Positions 42,508 to 51,250 of a stretch of DNA of 53,984 nt are shown piece by piece. A program made the position numbers and the translations under genes. Position 1 is the stretch's first letter; each line of letters starts with the position of its first letter. Below the pieces are notes generated by a model. It saw nothing but the letters and a program-made list of their open reading frames with translations, was not told the origin of the DNA and ran no database searches. The stretch lies in assembly GCF_020595055.1 (NCBI RefSeq), contig NZ_JAJDOO010000033.1, positions 1-53,984 of the forward strand, in the 5' to 3' direction. The DNA is from Desulfosporosinus shakirovi (GTDB lineage: Bacteria; Bacillota; Desulfitobacteriia; Desulfitobacteriales; Desulfitobacteriaceae).

Positions 42508-43783
42508 TTTTAAACTTGCCTATGGTAAAGAAATCTTGTCTTTTGAAGTACCATCTGCAGTAAAGATTCAGGAGATTGAAGCGAAAGCCAGTCAGCCGAT
42601 AATAGATATAGAAGAGTCCGTGCGCCAGGCAGTGGCTGATCCCCTGGGTTCGGCTCCCCTGATAGAGGTGGTGAAACCTGGAGACAAAGTGGTAATTGTG
42701 GTTAGCGACATTACTCGGCTTTGGGTTAGGGCGGATGTTCTTTTACCTATTTTACTGGATGTCCTAAATGAGGCTGGTGTTCCAGATAAGGATATTTCAA
42801 TCGTTACAGCAACTGGTGATCATCGTTTGCAGACGGTTGAAGAACACACGGCCATTTGTGGTGAAAAGGTCTTGGACAGAGTTCCAATTTACGATCATGA
42901 GTGTAATGCCCCTGATTTAGTGGATTTAGGTTTATCCAGACAAGGCACCCCTATCAAAGTTAATCGTCGGGTATGGGAAGCGGATAAGGTAATTCTTACC
43001 GGAGGAATAGCCTATCATTTGCTGGCAGGTTTTGGTGGCGGACGTAAGTCAATTGCTCCTGGGGTCTGTGGCTACGAGATGATCCAGAAAAACCATGCTT
43101 TGGCGCTTAAAGAAGCAGGGTCCTCAGGACTTAATCCAAACATTCAGACCGGAAAAATGGAGGGCAATCCAGTTGCAGAGGATATGTTGGAAATCGCTCG
43201 TCTAGTAGGCGTAGATTTCATCCTTAATGTCGTTGTTAACGAGAAGAAGGAGTTCGTCTATATTGCGGCGGGTGAGTTGCATCAGGCTCATTTAGCGGGG
43301 TGCAGGGTTACAGAAGAAATCTTCGGCATTGAGATCAAAGAAAAAGCTGATTTAGTTACTGTTTCAAGCGGTGGGTATCCTAAAGATATTCAACTTTATC
43401 AATCAATTAAAGCTTTAGATAATGCTACCTACGCTGTGAAAGAGGGTGGCATTATTATCTTAGTTAGTGAATGCTCAGATGGGATTGGTTCTCAACCTTT
43501 TCAGGATTATTTTAAATATGGCGAGGTTGAGGATATGAGTGCTAGACTCCATGCTGACTTTACTATGCCTGGTTTTGTGAGTTTGAGAACAGCGAGCATC
43601 TGCCGAAAGACACCAGTTATTTTGATTAGTTCTCTACCAGAAGATGTGGTAAAACTGATGAAGATGGTTCCTGCCCATTCTCCAGCAGAGGCATGGCAAT
43701 TAGCAACCCAAATGCTTGGTCAGCAACCTAAATCCATCTATGTAATGCCTCACGGTGGAAACACCTTTCCGATTATGAGCTAG
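42500..43783 (+). CDS. larA: Nickel-dependent lactate racemase LarA homolog
   Basis: A 427-residue LarA family protein (DUF2088/DUF2089-related). LarA interconverts L- and D-lactate using a nickel pincer nucleotide. The key residues of L. plantarum LarA (His108, His174, Lys184, His200) align with His108 (A-T-G-D-H-R), His173 (A-Y-H-L-L-A-G-F), Lys183 (G-G-R-K-S-I-A-P-G) and His199 (K-N-H-A). The S-D-x-T-R motif is present. It overlaps glcF by 8 bp. LarB, LarC and LarE, which make the cofactor, are not in the window, so activity depends on genes elsewhere. Some homologs act on other hydroxy acids. Confidence 0.87.
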   Translation: MNSFKLAYGKEILSFEVPSAVKIQEIEAKASQPIIDIEESVRQAVADPLGSAPLIEVVKPGDKVVIVVSDITRLWVRADVLLPILLDVLNEAGVPDKDISIVTATGDHRLQTVEEHTAICGEKVLDRVPIYDHECNAPDLVDLGLSRQGTPIKVNRRVWEADKVILTGGIAYHLLAGFGGGRKSIAPGVCGYEMIQKNHALALKEAGSSGLNPNIQTGKMEGNPVAEDMLEIARLVGVDFILNVVVNEKKEFVYIAAGELHQAHLAGCRVTEEIFGIEIKEKADLVTVSSGGYPKDIQLYQSIKALDNATYAVKEGGIIILVSECSDGIGSQPFQDYFKYGEVEDMSARLHADFTMPGFVSLRTASICRKTPVILISSLPEDVVKLMKMVPAHSPAEAWQLATQMLGQQPKSIYVMPHGGNTFPIMS

Positions 43784-43805
43784 GGCATAATATTTCTAAA
43801 TGGTA

Positions 43806-44108
43806 TTGAATTTATGGTGTAAGGGTGTTATTATCATATAAACCGTTGAAGGGGAAGTAAAACCGCATGACCAACCTCACAGAGAGTCGAGTAAGGTGGA
43901 AGCTCGGCAGGTAATGGAGCGGGTAAATGGGCCTCAGAGGGTGGAACGAAAAAGCTCAGGCTTTAGTAGTTACCAACGCAGAGCCAGCGTTATTGGGCTA
44001 AGAGTGTGTTGGCACTCTGCACGAGGGGATGCATTATTATTTATGCATTAACTAAGGTGGTACCGCAGATTAACGTCTGTCCTTATTTTAAGGATAGACG
44101 TTTTATTT
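43806..44108 (+). ncRNA. Second T-box leader (likely tRNA-Trp) upstream of orphan trpX
   Basis: Nearly a copy of the leader at 27108. Promoter TTGAAT (43806-43811), 17 bp, TATTAT (43829-43834). Specifier TGG at 43928-43930. T-box AAGGTGGTACCGC at 44054-44066. Terminator stem 44072-44084 with 44090-44102, then TTATTTTA. It also has UGGU in the bulge. Controls trpX2 only. Confidence 0.88.
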
Positions 44109-44182
44109 TATCTTCACCGTTCTGTTTGTAAGAATAGAACATGCAGTTGCCAGAAATATTAAATTAGAAGAGAGGTATTATA

Positions 44183-45190
44183 ATGAAAAAGCAATTGGCA
44201 AGAATGATGATTTCCGTAATAATGACCATGACCTTATTGATTTCTCTAACGGCTTGCTCACCAAGTAAGACTGAAACTCCTGAAAAGACTTCAGCAAAGA
44301 AGACTATCGGTATCGTCCAAATTGTAGAACATCCCTCATTGAATACTATCAAAGAATCTATTGTCAATCAGTTACAGGAGAAAGGATTTAAAGATGGTGA
44401 GACTATTTCAATAGATTATCAGAATGCCCAAGGTGATCAGTCTACGCTAAAGACAATCGTCACTAAATTTGTAAACAATAAATATGACCTTATCATCGCT
44501 ATTGCTACACCCTCAGCACAGGCTGCTGTAAGTCAAACAAAAGATATTCCCGTGCTTTTCGCGGCTTGTGCTGATCCTTTGGGATCAGGAGTTGTGACTA
44601 ATCTTGAAAAACCAGGCGGTAATGTAACGGGTACATCAAATGCTGTTTCTGCTGAGAAAATAATGGAGCTGGCCAAGCGGATCACCCCGAATTTCGAAAC
44701 CATTGGCGCATTATACAATTCAAGTGAAACCAATTCCCTATCTGTAATTAAAAATCTAAAGGAGTATGCTAGTAAAAATAATCTAACGATTATTGAATCG
44801 ACGGTGACCAGTTCCGCTGATGTACAGCAGGCTGTCACATCTCTGGTAAGTAAAGTCGATGTTCTCTTCTCACCCAATGATAACACAGTTGCTTCTGCGA
44901 TGTCCTTAGTAGCCCAAATTGCCAATAACGCCAAGCTGCCTGTATATGTGGCAGCCGATTCAATGGTTAAGGATGGGGGGCTGGCAACCTACGGTATAGA
45001 CTATACTGTGCTTGGGAAAGAGACTGCAGACATGGCTGTAGAGATCTTAAATGGAAAGAACCCTGGGGATATTCCAGTCATGACCATGTCTGATATGCAG
45101 ATTTATGTCAATAAAGACACAGCAAAGGCTATCGGAATTAATCTCCCGGATGATGTGTTAAAAGAGGCAGCTCAGATTTTCGGGAATTAA
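44183..45190 (+). CDS. trpX: Second TrpX-like ABC substrate-binding lipoprotein, orphan
   Basis: A 335-residue paralog of the protein at 27507 with lipobox L-T-A-C (Cys25) and nearly the same family motifs (I-G-I-V-Q-I-V-E-H-P-S-L, D-Y-Q-N-A-Q-G-D, P-G-G-N-V-T-G-T-S). The ribosome site is AGAGAGG. It has its own T-box leader but no adjacent permease or ATPase; a terminator follows at 45228. It probably shares TrpY/TrpZ encoded at 28524-30241. Both the leader and the gene are duplicated, which points to a segmental duplication about 16.7 kb apart. Confidence 0.85.
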   Translation: MKKQLARMMISVIMTMTLLISLTACSPSKTETPEKTSAKKTIGIVQIVEHPSLNTIKESIVNQLQEKGFKDGETISIDYQNAQGDQSTLKTIVTKFVNNKYDLIIAIATPSAQAAVSQTKDIPVLFAACADPLGSGVVTNLEKPGGNVTGTSNAVSAEKIMELAKRITPNFETIGALYNSSETNSLSVIKNLKEYASKNNLTIIESTVTSSADVQQAVTSLVSKVDVLFSPNDNTVASAMSLVAQIANNAKLPVYVAADSMVKDGGLATYGIDYTVLGKETADMAVEILNGKNPGDIPVMTMSDMQIYVNKDTAKAIGINLPDDVLKEAAQIFGN

Positions 45191-45227
45191 GGAAATTAAA
45201 TTGCCTAAATAGTGGTATAAAGAATAA

Positions 45228-45268
45228 GGGGCCTTCCAAACTTCAAGGTGAAGTGATGGAAGGCCTTT
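45228..45268 (+). terminator. Terminator after orphan trpX
   Basis: GGCCTTCCA (45230-45238) pairs with TGGAAGGCC (45257-45265), then TTT. An inner stem TTCA/TGAA may add stability. It also faces convergent livF. Confidence 0.8.
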
Positions 45269-45295
45269 GCATTCATATAATAATGCAATTGTTCC

Positions 45296-45991
45296 TTATA
45301 CCAATAAATACTTCGAACGCACTTCTTCATTTTCGGCTAACTCATCTACGGTACCTTCAAAGCGTACCTGTCCTCGTTCAAGAACATAACACCTATCGGC
45401 TAATTTTAAAGCAGATTTAAGGTTTTGTTCGGCTAAAAGAATGGATATCCCGGTTGAACGAAGCTCAATAATTTGCTCTTCCAATTCCTTTACAATTAAA
45501 GGCGCTAGACCTTCGGTAGGTTCATCTAAAATCAGAAGCTCTGGATTTCCAAGCAAGGCCCTGGCGATACTTAACATTTGCTGTTCTCCTCCGCTTAAGT
45601 TCCCACCCCGTCGGTTTTCTGTTCTTTTGAGTACAGGAAATAACTCGTGGACTTTGGACAAATTCCAAACCCCTGTTTTGATGCCATCGGCAATCTCGAG
45701 ATTTTCACGCACAGACAAGTCTGCAAAAATCCTGCGGTCATCAGGGACAAAGCTAATTCCTAATTTAACCATCCGCTTAGTAGGGGTTTTCGCAATGTCT
45801 TGTCCTTTAAAATAGATTTGTCCGGATTTTGGCGGGGTAATTCCAATAATACTCTTGAGAGTCGTTGTCTTTCCGACCCCGTTACGACCAAGTAAGGATA
45901 CGACCTCTCCTTGATTGACCTTTAAAGATAAACCAAACAGAACATGGCTTAATCCGTAGTAGGTATGAATGTCTCTAACGTCTAACATCAT
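45296..45991 (-). CDS. livF: Branched-chain amino acid-type ABC transporter ATPase LivF
   Basis: The smaller ATPase (231 residues) of a LivKHMGF-type importer. Walker A G-R-N-G-V-G-K-T-T, signature L-S-G-G-E-Q-Q-M, Walker B L-L-I-L-D-E-P-T-E-G-L-A-P, and the LivF-type I-L-L-A-E-Q-N switch are intact. It overlaps livG by 4 bp. It is last in the operon; the terminator shared with trpX2 lies beyond. The ligand could be leucine, isoleucine or valine, or an amide or urea. Confidence 0.9.
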   Translation of the reverse strand: MMLDVRDIHTYYGLSHVLFGLSLKVNQGEVVSLLGRNGVGKTTTLKSIIGITPPKSGQIYFKGQDIAKTPTKRMVKLGISFVPDDRRIFADLSVRENLEIADGIKTGVWNLSKVHELFPVLKRTENRRGGNLSGGEQQMLSIARALLGNPELLILDEPTEGLAPLIVKELEEQIIELRSTGISILLAEQNLKSALKLADRCYVLERGQVRFEGTVDELAENEEVRSKYLLV

Positions 45992-46725
45992 CCAGTTTCC
46001 CCCAAATAGGCATTTTGCACAGATTTATCATTTCTGATGTCTTGTGGCAGACCTTGAGCAATTGTTTTACCTTGGTGAAGTACCATAATTTTTTGGGCAA
46101 CATCAAAAACTAATTCCATATCGTGTTCAGTAAGCAGTATTGTAAGGCCTTTTTCACGAGATAGGTGCTTAATAAGATTGACAATTCTGCGGGTTTCTTC
46201 TGATGACATTCCAGCTGTAGGCTCATCTAATAGAAGGAGTTCAGGTTTGCTTCCCAAGGCAATGGCAATTTCTAGGACTTTTTGGTCCCCGTAAGATAAA
46301 GCACTGCACGAACGATCTTTAAAATCAAACAATCCGAAACTGTCCAGAATTTCCAATGTCTCTTCAATAAAAAGTTTTTTTGCAGGTCTGAAAAAGTTTT
46401 GATCTAAGCGATGTTTAGCAATGACTGAAGCTTGAACATTTTCGAAAACCGTAAGACTTGAGAAAATATTGATCAATTGAAAAGACCTGGCCATTCCTCT
46501 ATGGCAGATTTTATAGGGAGCCATACTCGTGATTTCTTTACCTTGAAATCGGATATGGCCGGAGTCCGCCTGCAAGTGTCCAGTTATTAAATTAAATAAC
46601 GTGGATTTTCCTGCGCCATTAGGACCAATAACTGCTACAACTTCACCCTTTGGAACCAAAAGGTTAGCGTCTGAAATGGCTTGGAATCCATCGAACGATT
46701 TCTTGAGCTGTTCAACCTGAAGCAT
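45988..46725 (-). CDS. livG: Branched-chain amino acid-type ABC transporter ATPase LivG
   Basis: The larger ATPase, 245 residues from ATG 46725. Walker A G-P-N-G-A-G-K-S-T, signature-type L-S-Y-G-D-Q-K-V-L (Y replaces the usual first G, as in many LivG), Walker B L-L-L-L-D-E-P-T-A-G-M-S and H-loop T-E-H-D-M. GAGGAGGAAATTA is a strong ribosome site right before this ATG; longer upstream readings would lie inside livM. Nearly no gap separates it from livM (46727). Confidence 0.9.
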   Translation of the reverse strand: MLQVEQLKKSFDGFQAISDANLLVPKGEVVAVIGPNGAGKSTLFNLITGHLQADSGHIRFQGKEITSMAPYKICHRGMARSFQLINIFSSLTVFENVQASVIAKHRLDQNFFRPAKKLFIEETLEILDSFGLFDFKDRSCSALSYGDQKVLEIAIALGSKPELLLLDEPTAGMSSEETRRIVNLIKHLSREKGLTILLTEHDMELVFDVAQKIMVLHQGKTIAQGLPQDIRNDKSVQNAYLGETG

Positions 46726-46726
46726 A

Positions 46727-47713
46727 TTAATTTCCTCCTCTCTTATCCTGGCTTTTGTTATAAATCTCCATAAGATAACCAAGAATACCTTGAGGCAAGA
46801 ACAATACCAGAAGGAGTAACAGCAGTCCAAGGACAAGAAGCCAGTACTCTGTGTACAGACCAACAACCATAGATAAAAGGACTAAAATACCTGCACCCAA
46901 CATTGGACCCATAAATACAGTGAGTCCACCCATTAAACACATAATCAGAACCTCTGCCGATTCGCTCCAAAATAAAAGAGAAGGGGCAACAGAGCGTTCA
47001 ACTAAGACAAATAAGACACCTGCAATTCCTGCAAAGAATCCGGCAATTACAAAGGCTGTCAAGCGATGCCTTTTGACATTGACACCAACACTTTCAGAGC
47101 GAACAGGGTTATCACGAGTAGCAAGTAACATGAGACCAAAAGGGGATTTGGTGATTATATATAGAATTATTAAAGAAATGACTAGAATTAAAAGAGTTGC
47201 ATAATAGACAGAATTGATAGAGGTAAGGAATTCCGGAACAGGTATTGCATGAATTCCGTTATCTCCATTGGTTAGTGCATTCCAGCGATAGACAATGGCC
47301 CAAACCAATTGACCTAGTGCGAGTGTAAGCATACCGAAATACAGGCCTCTTAAACGTACACAAAACCATCCAATTACTAAAGCTATGAGTGCAGCAACCA
47401 GAGGGGCGAGCAAGACGGCAACAGCAAATGGCCAAGAAGTTTTGGTTGTAACGATCGCCACTGTATAGGCGCCCACTCCGAAAAAAACGCCATGGTGGAG
47501 ATGAAGCAGTCCGCCGTATCCCAGAACTAGATTCAAACTTGTGGCGAGTAAAGCCGTTGTAAAAACAGTGGCTAGCAAGTAGACATAATATTGGGTTAGA
47601 AACCCAGGGGCTAGCAAAAGGACTATAATGCCGACTGCTGCTATACCCAGGCCTAGATAGGTATTAAACTTTCCCTTCGGATTTTCAATTAACTTCAAAT
47701 TATTCGTGGACAT
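46727..47713 (-). CDS. livM: Branched-chain amino acid-type ABC permease LivM
   Basis: A permease of 328 residues with about nine hydrophobic segments, of the LivM subgroup. Seen: L-N-L-V-L-G-Y-G-G-L-L-H-L-H-H-G-V-F-F-G-V-G-A-Y, the A-T-R-D-N-P-V-R-S-E-S-V-G-V coupling loop, and the G-L-T-V-F-M-G-P-M-L-G-A-G segment. It heterodimerises with LivH and sits between livH and livG. GAAAGGAAC upstream gives a moderate start. Confidence 0.9.
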   Translation of the reverse strand: MSTNNLKLIENPKGKFNTYLGLGIAAVGIIVLLLAPGFLTQYYVYLLATVFTTALLATSLNLVLGYGGLLHLHHGVFFGVGAYTVAIVTTKTSWPFAVAVLLAPLVAALIALVIGWFCVRLRGLYFGMLTLALGQLVWAIVYRWNALTNGDNGIHAIPVPEFLTSINSVYYATLLILVISLIILYIITKSPFGLMLLATRDNPVRSESVGVNVKRHRLTAFVIAGFFAGIAGVLFVLVERSVAPSLLFWSESAEVLIMCLMGGLTVFMGPMLGAGILVLLSMVVGLYTEYWLLVLGLLLLLLVLFLPQGILGYLMEIYNKSQDKRGGN

Positions 47714-47729
47714 ATCTGTGTTCCTTTCT

Positions 47730-48608
47730 CTACCAGGCAGATTTTAGTAAACCAGAAGGTCGTAGGATAAGCAGAACACCCGCTATAATATAAGGAATTA
47801 TAATAGCAACTCCAGGGATAAATAATATCCCAAAGGCCTCCCCAACTCCCATAATAATTGAACTAATGAGTGCGCCCCATATATTGCCCAGGCCACCTAC
47901 TACCACGATTAAGAAGGCATAAATGATAATACTGGCATCCATACCCATGGAGATGGTGGTTGTTGGAGCAATTAAAGCTCCCCCCAGACCGGCAAGCCAC
48001 CCACCTAGAGCAAAAACCATGGCAAATACTTTGGTACTGTTAATACCTAAGACATCCACCATTTCGCGGTCCGTAGCTGTTGCACGACAAATCTTACCTA
48101 GATTAGTTTTGGATAAGAAGAACCATAAACCGAGTGCAACAACAGGTCCGACAACCAGCAAGAAAGCATTATACCAGGGAAGAGAAGCCCCCCATAGATT
48201 AAAGGAACCCCTTAAAGCTTCAGGAATATGCATAGATTTATATTCAGTTCCCCAAATTATTTTGACCAGATCCCCCGCGATAAGCACAAGAGAATAAGTC
48301 AAGAGCATCTGTATTAAATGATCCCTGTTATAGATGAATCTGAGCAACCCGCGTTCGATCACCAAACTAATGAACATGACTGCGATAGGGGCAACCAGGA
48401 GGGCTAACCAAAAGCCATAAGGACCTTGTCCAAATAGAGTTGAGACTGAATAAGCCATAAATGCACCTAGCATATAAAGTGCACCGTGAGCAAAATTTGT
48501 AATTCTTAGGACTCCAAAGATGAGAGTAAGTCCTGCAGAAACAATAAAGAAAATCATTCCGCGACTTAGTCCAATGAAAAACTGACTAGCGAGTGTAGCA
48601 AAATCCAT
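47730..48608 (-). CDS. livH: Branched-chain amino acid-type ABC permease LivH
   Basis: A 292-residue permease with eight or so hydrophobic segments. L-I-F-G-V-L-R-I-T-N-F-A-H-G-A-L-Y-M-L-G near the N terminus and the coupling R-A-T-A-T-D-R-E-M-V-D-V-L-G-I are typical. It follows livK after a 10-bp-stem hairpin (48642-48671), which may reduce expression of the downstream genes. GGAGGAGA precedes the ATG. Confidence 0.9.
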   Translation of the reverse strand: MDFATLASQFFIGLSRGMIFFIVSAGLTLIFGVLRITNFAHGALYMLGAFMAYSVSTLFGQGPYGFWLALLVAPIAVMFISLVIERGLLRFIYNRDHLIQMLLTYSLVLIAGDLVKIIWGTEYKSMHIPEALRGSFNLWGASLPWYNAFLLVVGPVVALGLWFFLSKTNLGKICRATATDREMVDVLGINSTKVFAMVFALGGWLAGLGGALIAPTTTISMGMDASIIIYAFLIVVVGGLGNIWGALISSIIMGVGEAFGILFIPGVAIIIPYIIAGVLLILRPSGLLKSAW

Positions 48609-48641
48609 GGCTTAATCTCCTCCGTCATTAATGATTACATA

Positions 48642-48671
48642 AATGGGCGGTACCTAGCAGCACCGCCCATT
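48642..48671 (-). terminator. Intercistronic hairpin between livK and livH
   Basis: Perfect 10-pair stem AATGGGCGGT (48642-48651) with ACCGCCCATT (48662-48671), with TTATG after it on the minus strand. Such hairpins after the binding-protein gene usually reduce read-through or stabilise the upstream mRNA, raising the binding-protein level. Confidence 0.7.
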
Positions 48672-48707
48672 ATTTATCCCGTTATTTCTTAATTAACGAA
48701 CCCCATG

Positions 48708-49943
48708 CTATTTTGACCGAGCCTTAAGGATTTGGTCAACAGAGGGCATAATTTCCTCGGAATTTAAGGTGTGAAGGTCACTGCCTGTAAAGACGCCATT
48801 AACGTTGGCAACTACACCATAGGACATGGGAATAGCCACCTGATGATCCTCTTTTCGCAGGGTTGCTTTGCCGACCGGGGTATCGATCGTTAATCCTTCC
48901 ATAGCGTCAATGATCTTTTCTTTATCTGTACTTCCGGCTTTAGCAATCGCTTCACCAAGGAACTTGCCGCCCATGTAACCATATAAGGCAAATGCAGCGG
49001 GTTCACGATTATATTCCTTCTTAAACGCTTCAGCAAAGGCCTTGTTTTCTGGTGTGTCCGGATAATTATACAGATAAGGATTAGTACCCATGACACCCTC
49101 TGGAGCTTGGTCTCCCAAGGGTCTCAGAGTGGAAGGATCGTAGCTGGTGTGTGCCCAGACTGGGATTTCCTTATTTAGCTCGGTTGCTTTGACTGCTTTC
49201 ATAAAGGCTACCATATCTGCTCCCCCAGTACCAACTACCAGCACATCAGGTTTTGCGCTGCGGATAGCGTTAATATATGGAGTGAAGTCTGTTTCTCCAA
49301 CGCGCCACCAAGATTCATCCATTTTCTGGACATCGGGTTTAAGTGTTGTCAAATTGGACCATAGGTTATTGATCAAAGAGTGACCATATTCATAATCACT
49401 ACCGGCTAACCAAACCTTTTTATAGGAGGATTTGGAGAGTTGGACGGCACCTGCTTTTCCTATGATCGCAGTATTTGGCAAAGTGCTAAATACATAACGA
49501 TGTCCAGCTTCACCCGTGATTTTTTCACTCATTCCACCCCATACGATGAAGGGCACTTTGCTCTCTTTAGCATATTGTGAAACAGCTAGTGAGCCTGCAC
49601 TATTCGTAGTTCCTGCCAAAAAGTCGACTTGTTCACGCATTACGAGTTCTTTAGCCCAGCTTGTTGATTTATCCGGCTTAAATTCGTCGTCACGAGTAAC
49701 AAATTCGATCTTTGGACCACCTTTATCGGCTAATTCTTTCACAGCTAATTTAAAACCGTCTAAAGAGTCACTGGCATATACAGCTGCACCGCCGGTATAA
49801 GTATCAATAATTCCAACTTTAACTGGTTTATCTTCTGTCTTAGCGGGTGAATTACTTCCACAACCTGAAGCCATTAATGCTGTAATTAACAGCATGGACC
49901 CTAAGCGAATAAGTGATTTTTTCTTACCTACCATTCTAACCAT
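48708..49943 (-). CDS. livK: ABC transporter substrate-binding lipoprotein LivK-like
   Basis: The 411-residue precursor has a lipoprotein signal with lipobox A-S-G-C (Cys28). The body is a type I periplasmic-binding fold: V-K-V-G-I-I-D-T-Y-T-G-G-A-A-V-Y, F-V-T-R-D-D-E-F, G-T-T-N-S-A-G-S, and the late A-F-A-L-Y-G-Y-M-G. Such proteins bind branched-chain amino acids, amides or urea. AGGGG lies 8 nt upstream of ATG 49943. First gene of the livKHMGF operon; a CodY-like sequence lies upstream. The amidase gene upstream of it on the same strand suggests amides as one alternative ligand. Confidence 0.88.
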   Translation of the reverse strand: MVRMVGKKKSLIRLGSMLLITALMASGCGSNSPAKTEDKPVKVGIIDTYTGGAAVYASDSLDGFKLAVKELADKGGPKIEFVTRDDEFKPDKSTSWAKELVMREQVDFLAGTTNSAGSLAVSQYAKESKVPFIVWGGMSEKITGEAGHRYVFSTLPNTAIIGKAGAVQLSKSSYKKVWLAGSDYEYGHSLINNLWSNLTTLKPDVQKMDESWWRVGETDFTPYINAIRSAKPDVLVVGTGGADMVAFMKAVKATELNKEIPVWAHTSYDPSTLRPLGDQAPEGVMGTNPYLYNYPDTPENKAFAEAFKKEYNREPAAFALYGYMGGKFLGEAIAKAGSTDKEKIIDAMEGLTIDTPVGKATLRKEDHQVAIPMSYGVVANVNGVFTGSDLHTLNSEEIMPSVDQILKARSK

Positions 49944-50241
49944 TGTGTTTTCCCCTCAATCTTTATTTTTTGTGTAAATAATGAGTACAGATCTTTCTCT
50001 TTTTCTGAATTTTTCCTAGTTTATAAAAATAATTTTTCCGTCCTACCATACTTCCTTTCATTTAGGTTCTTCCTTTGAGCTTCATCTGCGATAGCTTATT
50101 TGAGAGAGACGTAAAAGAATATGTATGAATTATAACAGGTGAGTGTAGAACAGACAATACTTAATTTGATGTGTATTAAAACACTCTAATGGATAAATTG
50201 TTCAAAGTATCGGCTGTTTTCATGCATCAGAAATCCAATTT
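49944..50241. promoter_or_regulatory. Gap upstream of livK with a CodY-like site
   Basis: The region must hold the livK promoter and the end of the amidase transcript. On the minus strand, 49999-50013 reads AAAATTCAGAAAAAG, which matches 11 of 15 positions of the CodY box AATTTTCWGAAAATT. CodY control of branched-chain uptake would make sense, but the match is partial in an AT-rich area. No terminator or other element is clear. Confidence 0.3.
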
Positions 50242-51048
50242 TTAGTAGAGATTTTCTCTGCTTTGCTTCCAAACTGGCAGTGCCTCCCTAACTTCTTCAA
50301 TCTGAGCAAAATCAAGATCAACTATCAGAACTCCCGGCTTTTCGTCCAACTGTGCAAGTATTTGGCCCCAAGGATTGACGGCTATGGAATGGCCGTAGGC
50401 AACATAGGAAGCCTGGGAATTGCGGGCTGGAGAAGTACCCAGCATAAAGATCTGGTTATCTAGAGCACGGCTTCGGAATAATAATTCCCAGTGAGCCGGA
50501 CCGGTGGTCATGTTAAAAGCAGCAGGAACAATGACGAGGAGTGCCCCTTCTTTAGCCATCTTCCTAGTTAATTCAGGAAAGCGGATATCATAGCATATTT
50601 CCACACCGAATTTACCCCACGGTGTTTCAAATGTTGTAGTGGTATTTCCTGCAGACAGTACTTGTGACTCCGTAAACTCAATCCCATTCTTGACACATAC
50701 ATCGAATAGGTGTGCCTTGCGATGCTTGGCAATAATCTCACCCTTTGGATCAAAGACAATGCTTGTATTGTAAAGGAGTTCACCGACCAATTCTGGAATA
50801 GACCCGCCAATGACGAATAGACCATGGGTGCGAGCTAGGGTAGAGAGGTGATTCACAGTTTCCCCTGAGGGAATATTTTCAGCATAGTCCCTAAAGCAAT
50901 GGATATCGTACGGGCAATTGAACATTTCTGGCAAAACTGCTAACTGTGCCCCAGCTGATGCAGCCTCCTGCAGCATGCTTGCAGCTTGGTTAAGATTTTC
51001 ACGTTTATCTGCTTTAACAGGAAGTTGACATAATGCGATCTTTAGCAT
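50242..51048 (-). CDS. Carbon-nitrogen hydrolase, omega-amidase (Nit2)-like
   Basis: A 268-residue nitrilase superfamily enzyme with catalytic triad Glu41 (L-P-E-M-F), Lys111 (H-R-K-A-H-L-F-D) and Cys152 (E-I-C-Y-D-I-R-F-P-E-L). The K-A-H-L-F-D and C-Y-D-I-R-F-P sequences match omega-amidases (Nit2/YafV), which hydrolyse alpha-ketoglutaramate and alpha-ketosuccinamate made when glutamine or asparagine is transaminated. An aminotransferase is encoded on the same strand just upstream, supporting that use. AAGGAGG precedes the ATG. Confidence 0.85.
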   Translation of the reverse strand: MLKIALCQLPVKADKRENLNQAASMLQEAASAGAQLAVLPEMFNCPYDIHCFRDYAENIPSGETVNHLSTLARTHGLFVIGGSIPELVGELLYNTSIVFDPKGEIIAKHRKAHLFDVCVKNGIEFTESQVLSAGNTTTTFETPWGKFGVEICYDIRFPELTRKMAKEGALLVIVPAAFNMTTGPAHWELLFRSRALDNQIFMLGTSPARNSQASYVAYGHSIAVNPWGQILAQLDEKPGVLIVDLDFAQIEEVREALPVWKQSRENLY

Positions 51049-51133
51049 GGTATGAGTGCGCCTCCTTAGTCCTTAGTATAATGTATTATAACTTTATCTA
51101 GTGTATATTATGTCTTGCAATCCGAAACAGTAA

Positions 51134-51188
51134 GGTGAATATTCACCATGGAGTCAGTGTTGAGGTCATGCAAATCGTATAGGATAAT
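51134..51188 (+). promoter_or_regulatory. Promoter and 14-bp palindrome upstream of the glutaredoxin gene
   Basis: TTGAGG (51160-51165), 17 bp, GATAAT (51183-51188) is a plausible promoter. Thirteen bp upstream is a perfect palindrome GGTGAAT-ATTCACC (51134-51147), a candidate operator of unknown factor. It could also serve the divergent amidase gene. Confidence 0.55.
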
Positions 51189-51250
51189 AGGAATGAAAAC
51201 TGAAATTTATGTGATACTAACAATAAAATAAATAACAGGAGGATATAACT

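Noticed and set aside
45441-45815. Plus-strand 124-codon frame opposite livF
   Set aside because: Antisense shadow of a well conserved ATPase gene.
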